From NCBI GenBank assembly GCA_905479495.1, contig CAJQMR010000020.1, forward strand, positions 1-64,000: a stretch of 64,000 nt of DNA. Reading direction: 5' to 3'. The first letter of the stretch is position 1, and each line of letters begins with the position of its first letter. Shown here piece after piece: positions 58,711-64,000 of the stretch. Position numbers and translations under genes: made by a program. The DNA is from an uncultured Anaerolineae bacterium. GTDB taxonomy: Bacteria > Chloroflexota > Anaerolineae > Promineifilales > Promineifilaceae. The notes beneath the pieces were generated by a model, which made no database searches, was not told the origin of the DNA, and worked only from the letters and a program-made list of their open reading frames with translations.

Positions 58711-60288
58711 ATGCAAATAGATCCAGGTCAAAAAAAGATACTGGTTGTAGATGATGATGAGCTTATTCGAGACCTGCTCACCTCCTGGTTGGCATTTCGG
58801 GGTTTCCAAGTGCAATGTGCCCATAATGGCCAGGAAGCCTTACAGCTGCGTCAACAAACCCGCTTCGATCTCATTCTTTTGGATATTATGATGCCAGAAA
58901 TGGATGGGTACGATGTGCTTAAACAGCTAAAGGCCGAGAATAACACAACCCCCGTTGTGGTAATGTCGGCCTTAAATGATGTGAACAGTGTGATAGCTTG
59001 CATTAAGTTGGGGGCAGAGGATTATCTAAACAAGCCGATCGAAAGCGAACTGCTTTGGGCGCGCGTTATAACTTCTTTAGAAAAGAAGCATTACCGGGAT
59101 TTACAGCAAACCTGGTTGGAGGATCTCAATTTGCTTGAGCAAATTGACCAGGAGCTGAATAAAACGTTGGATCGAACGGCCGTTTCTGAGCTAACACTCC
59201 ATTGGCTTAGCCAAAAAACAAACGCGGTTGCCAGCCTGATTGGCTCTGTTGACGGCAATATGCTACAGCTACGAGCCGCCCAGGGTTTTGATAACCACGC
59301 CAACAAGTCAATCGCACTCACTACTTTAGCCATTGAACAAACACAAGAAAGAATTACCCAGGAGCCACTGCCGGAAGACGGCCGTTTGCACCCCAGAGCC
59401 AACTATCGCATCACCATTCCCATTAAGCGCAACGCCATCATTAACGACCTAATCCTCATCGACATGCCAAAGCCAGCGACAGACATGACCATGCGCTTCC
59501 TTAGACGGCTATCCAAGCACATTGCCATTGCCTTGCACAACGCCCAGCTCTATGCCGATGTGCAGGCCGCCAACCAGGCCAAAAGCAACTTTGTCGCTAT
59601 GGTATCCCACGAGCTAAAAAACCCCCTGACCGCCATTCAATCTTATACCCAAATGTTTCGTCGTCAGATGCAACATTTGTCGGTAGAAAAACAAATAGAG
59701 TACCTGCAATATATCCTGGATGGCTCAGAGCGAATTCATCATTTGGCGCTAGATCTGGACGATATTACCCAAATTGAAACAGGCCAATTCAAGTTAGCCT
59801 TGGAACCCCTCTCTTTTCAAACGATTTTAGAGAACGTGCTTAAGTTTATAGACCCGCAAATTGCAGACAAGCAGCAAACGATACACTTAGAGATACCGCC
59901 AAATTTGCCGCTTGTGCACGCTGATGCCGAACGCCTGTGCCAGATTATGGTGAATCTGCTCAGCAACGCCAGCAAATATTCGTTGGAAAATAGTCAAATC
60001 ATCCTCTCAGCGCAGTGCATTAACGATGGGGATTCACCCATGCTGTCTGTCGCCATAAAAGATGATGGCATTGGCATTAAGCCGGAAAATCAAACCAAAG
60101 TGTTCCAGCAATTTTTCCGGGCCGATGACGTCTATGTTAACAAGGTTAATGGTACTGGTTTGGGATTAAACATTGCCCGAAAACTGGTAGAATTGCAGGG
60201 TGGTGAAATTGGTTTCACCTCTAAACATGGTCAAGGTAGTACGTTTTTCTTTACCATTCCAGTTATTAATATAAAACCTGTCTTATGA
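58711..60288 (+). CDS. receiver-GAF-histidine kinase protein
   Basis: 525 residues. Residues 1-130 are a receiver domain (phospho-acceptor D58 in LILLDIMMP, K in LNKPIES). A helix (about 130-160) and a GAF-like domain (about 160-275) follow. HisKA with H near 300 (AMVSHELKNPLTAIQSY) and HATPase (LLSNASKYS, DDGIGIKPENQ, GTGLGLNIARKL) complete it. A hybrid protein able to receive a phosphate at its start and signal onward. ATGA overlap with the next gene shows translational coupling. No membrane segment. Confidence 0.9.
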   Translation: MQIDPGQKKILVVDDDELIRDLLTSWLAFRGFQVQCAHNGQEALQLRQQTRFDLILLDIMMPEMDGYDVLKQLKAENNTTPVVVMSALNDVNSVIACIKLGAEDYLNKPIESELLWARVITSLEKKHYRDLQQTWLEDLNLLEQIDQELNKTLDRTAVSELTLHWLSQKTNAVASLIGSVDGNMLQLRAAQGFDNHANKSIALTTLAIEQTQERITQEPLPEDGRLHPRANYRITIPIKRNAIINDLILIDMPKPATDMTMRFLRRLSKHIAIALHNAQLYADVQAANQAKSNFVAMVSHELKNPLTAIQSYTQMFRRQMQHLSVEKQIEYLQYILDGSERIHHLALDLDDITQIETGQFKLALEPLSFQTILENVLKFIDPQIADKQQTIHLEIPPNLPLVHADAERLCQIMVNLLSNASKYSLENSQIILSAQCINDGDSPMLSVAIKDDGIGIKPENQTKVFQQFFRADDVYVNKVNGTGLGLNIARKLVELQGGEIGFTSKHGQGSTFFFTIPVINIKPVL

Positions 60289-62600
60289 CTATAGCCTGGA
60301 CCTATACGCCTTATACCATTCCCCTGTTTATTGCTGCTGCCGTTTCCGGCATTTTATTTCCGTCTGCCTGGCGTAGACGAGATGCTGTAGGGGCCAAGGC
60401 GTTTGCCTGGTTTGCCGGACTGGCAGCTCTGTGGTGTTTGGGCTACGCAATGGAAATTGGCTCCACGACACTGGCTGCCAAACTGTTTTGGGTGAAGATT
60501 CAATACATTGGTATTGTCAACGTCTCATCCGTCTTTATAGTTTTCTGTTTGCAATATACGCGGCGTTGGCGATTTCCCAATAAATATTTCGCTATCTTTT
60601 TTATTATTCCCTGGCTTCTCTTGCTCACTGTCTGGCTGGAGCCAAAGCTAGGTATTTTCTATCGCAGTGTCGCGTTAGACACCAACGCCCCCTTTGTTGA
60701 TCTAGACCTGGAATATGGGCCACTCTTTTGGACATTGATTTTTTATTCTTACTCCATGCTGCTGGCCGGTTCTTATCTGCTGCTGAGCCTGGGACATAAG
60801 CTGCGAAATCCATATCGTCGCCAAACTTACTGGCTGGTTATGGCCACCACTTTCCCCTGGTTGGGTAACGGTCTGTACGTAACCGGACTTACCCCTTTCC
60901 CTTATTTAGATTTAACGCCAATTGGTTTTGCGGCAACGGCCGTATTGCTAGCTTGGACATTGTATCGCCTTAGTTTGCTGGACGTTGCTCCCTTTGCCCG
61001 GGAAATCGTGCTGGAGAATATGTCCAACGCCATGCTTGTCTGGAACCAACAGCATCGCCTGCTGGACTTCAACCCGGCAGCAACCCGTTTATTCCAAAAC
61101 TTTTTACCACTCAAAGTAGGCATAACGGCCAATGAACTGTTGCGGGGACCATTCGAGGCAGTGCTGCCTCTGTACAAATTACATGATGTTGAACAAGAGA
61201 TTGCCGTGCCTTTAGACGGCGCGTCTATGCATTTTGAAGTAACGGTTTCGCCTTTGTTGGACCAACGTGGTGTGGCAAGCGGCCGTTTGCTCATTTTGCA
61301 TGACGTTACGGAAACGCGTAAAGCCGCTCAAGAACTGGAAAACCAGAAGCAGCTTTTTGAGACGTTGGTGGAGATTGCCCGCGTCGTTACCCAAACGCCA
61401 GAGCTAAAAGAAACGCTGCAAAGCACATTGAATATTTCAGTTGATACAACGGCCGCAGACAGGGGTAGCCTCTTTTTGTTTGATGAGAAGCAGCAAATCA
61501 CCCATAGCGTCCTGTCCTGGCCCAATCTACAAACGAGCCAGCAAAACCAGGTGGAAACGGCCGTTTTCAAAGAAGGTCTTGCTGGTTGGGTTTTGCAAAA
61601 TAAACAACCCGCTCTCATTCACAATACCGCCCAAGATGATCGCTGGCTGCAATTAGAGAGGCAGCCTTACGTGGCAGGCTCGGTTCTATCTGTGCCTGTC
61701 CTTAGAAAAGAAAACATATTGGGGCTTCTCACCCTCACCCACCCCGAAACCCACCATTTTACCGAAGACAAGCTAAAGCTCATGCAGTTGGCCGCCGACC
61801 AGATTTCCCGCGTTTTAACCAACGCCCAAATGTATGCTGCCGAACAACGTCTTGTGAGTGAGCTTTCTATTGCCAAAGAGCAGGCCGAAGCGGCCAACCG
61901 CTCTAAAAGCGTTTTCCTGGCCAATATGAGCCACGAGTTGCGCACCCCCCTTACCGCCATCATTGGCTACAACGAACTACTGCAAGAGATTTTGGAAGAA
62001 CAGGAGGCTGGCTCAGAGCTACTCCCCTATTTGAACAAGGCAGAAACGGCCGCTTACCAACTCCTCTCCATCATCAGCGAAATTTTGGACATGTCTAAAA
62101 TTGAGGCTGGCAAAGTTGTCTTGCGCATCGCGGAAGTTTCCATAGCAGACGTGTTACACAACGTAAAAAACGTCGTGCAGCCTTTGATGATTCCTAACAA
62201 CAATACGCTAACCATCAATTATGGTCCGGGCATGGGCACCATGCACACCGACCCCACGCTGCTAAACCAGGTATTGGTGAACTTGCTGGGCAATGCCGCC
62301 AAATTTACCGAAGCAGGTATGGTCGATCTCACCGTTTCCTGTGATGCCGACAATGTAATCTTTGCGGTGAGAGACACAGGCATTGGTTTAACCAACGAAC
62401 AGATAGAACAACTATTCCAACCATTTACCCAGGCCGATTCTTCCCTGTCGCGCAAGTTTGGCGGCACTGGCTTAGGCTTATCCATCAGCCAGCATTATTG
62501 TCGAATGTTAGGCGGTGAAATCAAGGTCCAGAGCAGGTCAGGCCAGGGTTCCACTTTCACAGTTTGCCTTCCCAGAGAAGCACAAAACGTTACCGCATGA
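60285..62600 (+). CDS. membrane histidine kinase (7TM-PAS-GAF-HisKA-HATPase)
   Basis: 771 residues. Seven N-terminal helices of the HisKA_7TM type (about 1-230, including the conserved cytoplasmic stretch YGPLFWTLIFYSYSM), a PAS domain (NAMLVWNQQHRLLDFNPAATR), a GAF domain (about 370-525, LQSTLNISVDTTAADRGSLF), HisKA with H550 in NMSHELRTPL, and HATPase (LLGNAAKF, DTGIGLTNEQ, GTGLGLSISQ). The 4-base overlap with the upstream gene and a further ATGA with the next suggest one operon of three kinases. Signal unknown. Confidence 0.9.
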   Translation: MTIAWTYTPYTIPLFIAAAVSGILFPSAWRRRDAVGAKAFAWFAGLAALWCLGYAMEIGSTTLAAKLFWVKIQYIGIVNVSSVFIVFCLQYTRRWRFPNKYFAIFFIIPWLLLLTVWLEPKLGIFYRSVALDTNAPFVDLDLEYGPLFWTLIFYSYSMLLAGSYLLLSLGHKLRNPYRRQTYWLVMATTFPWLGNGLYVTGLTPFPYLDLTPIGFAATAVLLAWTLYRLSLLDVAPFAREIVLENMSNAMLVWNQQHRLLDFNPAATRLFQNFLPLKVGITANELLRGPFEAVLPLYKLHDVEQEIAVPLDGASMHFEVTVSPLLDQRGVASGRLLILHDVTETRKAAQELENQKQLFETLVEIARVVTQTPELKETLQSTLNISVDTTAADRGSLFLFDEKQQITHSVLSWPNLQTSQQNQVETAVFKEGLAGWVLQNKQPALIHNTAQDDRWLQLERQPYVAGSVLSVPVLRKENILGLLTLTHPETHHFTEDKLKLMQLAADQISRVLTNAQMYAAEQRLVSELSIAKEQAEAANRSKSVFLANMSHELRTPLTAIIGYNELLQEILEEQEAGSELLPYLNKAETAAYQLLSIISEILDMSKIEAGKVVLRIAEVSIADVLHNVKNVVQPLMIPNNNTLTINYGPGMGTMHTDPTLLNQVLVNLLGNAAKFTEAGMVDLTVSCDADNVIFAVRDTGIGLTNEQIEQLFQPFTQADSSLSRKFGGTGLGLSISQHYCRMLGGEIKVQSRSGQGSTFTVCLPREAQNVTA

Positions 62601-64000
62601 AAATTACATCGATCATTTTGCCAGTACTCATCGCCTCGCTCATTGCCATCTTTTTATTAGTTTACACCTGGCAGCGGCGCACCATGCGTGGGGCACGCCC
62701 CCTGCTTCCCCTTCTACTGGGCATTGTCATCTGGCTGGTAGGCAGCACAATCGAAGGGCTGTATTTTGACTACAATTCCCGCCTATTTTGGAGCAATATC
62801 CAATACATCGGCATTGTCATCGTGCCGACAGCCTTGTTAGTTTTTAGCCTCTATTTCACCGACCGGACATCTGCACTTACAAGGCGCAATCTGGCATTGC
62901 TGTCCATCATGCCACTTGTGACGCTTGTTTTGGTGTGGACCAGCCCCTGGCAGCAGTTTTTCCGCATCAGTCTGGCGCTTAACACCTCAGGAGCGTATCC
63001 CTTTTGGGAATGGGTACCCGGCCCTGGTTTTTGGCTGCATACCATTTATTCCTACCTGTTGTTGATAAGCGGCGTCATTATTTTAGGACAAGCTTACCGG
63101 CAAAGTGCTCGCCTGCACCGCCGACAAATTGGCATTATGCTGCTGGGCGCGACGGTTCCCTGGCTGGCCAACATATTTTTTGTAGTTGTTCGCGGCAGCA
63201 ATATCGACTACACGCCCATTGCTTTTCTCATTACCGGGGCCGCTGTTGCCTGGGGCATATTTAAAGTTGGTTTGGTAGAAATCGCCCCAATTATTCGCAA
63301 GCGGGTTATTGATGAAATGCAGGAAGGCATGCTGGTCTTGGATGAACAAAACCGCATTCTGGAAGCCAATCCAGCCGTCTTACGCATGATGGATGTTCAG
63401 GGTGACGTGTTGGGAAAACCGATTGCCGAAGTGATGGCCCGTTGGCCGGAACTGCTGGCGCAGTTTCAGGGCCAAGTGTCTGCTCAAGCTGAGATCAGCC
63501 TCCCCATTGAGGGTCAGGAAACGCGTTATTTTCAAATCTCTTTATCTCCTCTGCACAACAGAAAGGGACTGCAAACGGGCCAATTAATCATGGCGCATGA
63601 GATTACACAGCAGAAACAAACCGAACGCTCGCTGACAGAAGCAAAGGATGCGGCCGAGGCGGCCAATCGGGCCAAGAGTACCTTCTTAGCCACCATGAGC
63701 CATGAGCTGCGTACGCCCTTAGCCGCAATTATTGGCTACAGTGAGCTGATTCAAGAAAAGAGCGAGCTATGGGGATATGAAAAAATCATTCCGCAATTGG
63801 GCCAAATAGGAACGGCCGCACACAGTCTAAACGGTTTAATTGGCAATATCTTAGATCTGTCCAAAATAGAAGCAGAGCGCATGGACCTGGTATGCAGCCA
63901 GTTTGGCGTGGCCGCCTTAATCAATGACGTTATCATCAATGTTCAGCCTCAAATTGAGAAGCAGGGTAACCAGTTGAACTTGAAGTTGGCTGATGATCTG
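62597..64000 (+). CDS. membrane histidine kinase, 3' end beyond the window
   Basis: The frame beginning at the ATG overlapping the previous stop (ATGA, 62597-62600) stays open for 468 codons to the window edge. N-terminal helices of the same 7TM type (ITSIILPVLIASLIAIFLL, later FLITGAAVAWGIF), a PAS domain (QEGMLVLDEQNRILEANPAVL) and HisKA with H369 in TMSHELRTPLAAIIGY. The ATP-binding domain is cut off. A close relative of the upstream kinase, differing by lacking the GAF domain in what is visible. Confidence 0.85.
   Translation, partial: MKITSIILPVLIASLIAIFLLVYTWQRRTMRGARPLLPLLLGIVIWLVGSTIEGLYFDYNSRLFWSNIQYIGIVIVPTALLVFSLYFTDRTSALTRRNLALLSIMPLVTLVLVWTSPWQQFFRISLALNTSGAYPFWEWVPGPGFWLHTIYSYLLLISGVIILGQAYRQSARLHRRQIGIMLLGATVPWLANIFFVVVRGSNIDYTPIAFLITGAAVAWGIFKVGLVEIAPIIRKRVIDEMQEGMLVLDEQNRILEANPAVLRMMDVQGDVLGKPIAEVMARWPELLAQFQGQVSAQAEISLPIEGQETRYFQISLSPLHNRKGLQTGQLIMAHEITQQKQTERSLTEAKDAAEAANRAKSTFLATMSHELRTPLAAIIGYSELIQEKSELWGYEKIIPQLGQIGTAAHSLNGLIGNILDLSKIEAERMDLVCSQFGVAALINDVIINVQPQIEKQGNQLNLKLADDL

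Larger units (their letters stand above)
1..64000. repeat. highly iterated palindrome ACGGCCGT (often AACGGCCGTT)
   Basis: The 8-base palindrome occurs several times per kb across the whole window, inside genes (all three frames, read as TAV, NGR/DGR or RPF) and in spacers. Examples: about 273, 2641, 2751, 2766, 4531, 5380, 7968, 8149, 8678, 10201, 10870, 12709, 14260, 14283, 16190, 17040, 19331, 22060, 28966, 32920, 38218, 42162, 55680. Variants with a G or T before CGGCCG also occur. Copy number was not counted exactly. Confidence 0.85.

Noticed and set aside
1..64000. tRNA or rRNA genes
   Set aside because: Reading for GGTTCRANNC arms and conserved rRNA stretches on both strands gave nothing that folds as a tRNA.

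Overview
The window looks like chromosome from a bacterium of the phylum Chloroflexota, probably an Anaerolineae/Ardenticatenia-type filamentous lineage. This is inference. It rests on the complete but murE-less dcw (division and cell wall) cluster, a class II (cobalamin-dependent, monomeric) ribonucleotide reductase, Thr-Pro-rich linkers in secreted proteins, HisKA_7TM-type sensor kinases, and no outer-membrane genes. Base composition looks fairly even, with no obvious phage, IS element, CRISPR array, rRNA or tRNA. Its most striking feature is a short palindrome, ACGGCCGT (often AACGGCCGTT), scattered at several copies per kb through genes and spacers alike. Chance predicts about one copy of an 8-mer in 64 kb.

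Layout. 1-7.4 kb: housekeeping genes (GT-C glycosyltransferase, erpA, DUF2203, citrate synthase, CCA-type tRNA nucleotidyltransferase, hpt, tdk). 7.4-8.7 kb: a ribosomal operon rplU-rpmA-rpmE driven by a perfect sigma70-type promoter and preceded by a terminator-like leader hairpin. Its L31 gene is fused to a helix-hairpin-helix domain. 8.9-13 kb: a PadR-controlled operon for membrane/FG-GAP proteins. 13-20 kb: a Kelch-like lipoprotein, the methylmalonyl-CoA mutase catalytic subunit, a small autoregulated HTH/membrane-protein operon, murJ and an FHA protein. 20-24 kb: a secreted glycosidase-like lipoprotein, a membrane protein with apparent effector-associated (death-like) domains, and an Ig/zinc-ribbon membrane protein.

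24-42 kb is the dcw cluster: mraZ-rsmH-ftsL-ftsI-murF-mraY-murD-ftsW-murG-cvpA-like-murC-murB-ddl-ftsQ-ftsA-ftsZ. It is headed by a promoter with four GTGG boxes at 10-bp spacing (MraZ operator) and closed by an intrinsic terminator. Many of its spacers are filled with short 'word' repeats folded into inverted repeats, and several downstream genes start right after them without a visible Shine-Dalgarno. The same five word classes recur elsewhere in the window.

42-45 kb: nrdR with a structured leader, then the class II ribonucleotide reductase. 45-53 kb: an anaerobic respiration locus on the minus strand (kinase, response regulator, TAXI-type binding lipoprotein, TorD-like chaperone, DmsA/B/C-like molybdoenzyme). 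A roughly 70-bp promoter module with identical internal spacing stands before both the TAXI gene and the torD-dmsABC operon, which defines a small candidate regulon. 53-58.5 kb: two tandem paralogous secreted proteins of unknown function, a phosphodiester glycosidase-family lipoprotein and a DUF2344 protein. 58.7-64 kb: three translationally coupled histidine kinases, the last cut by the window edge.
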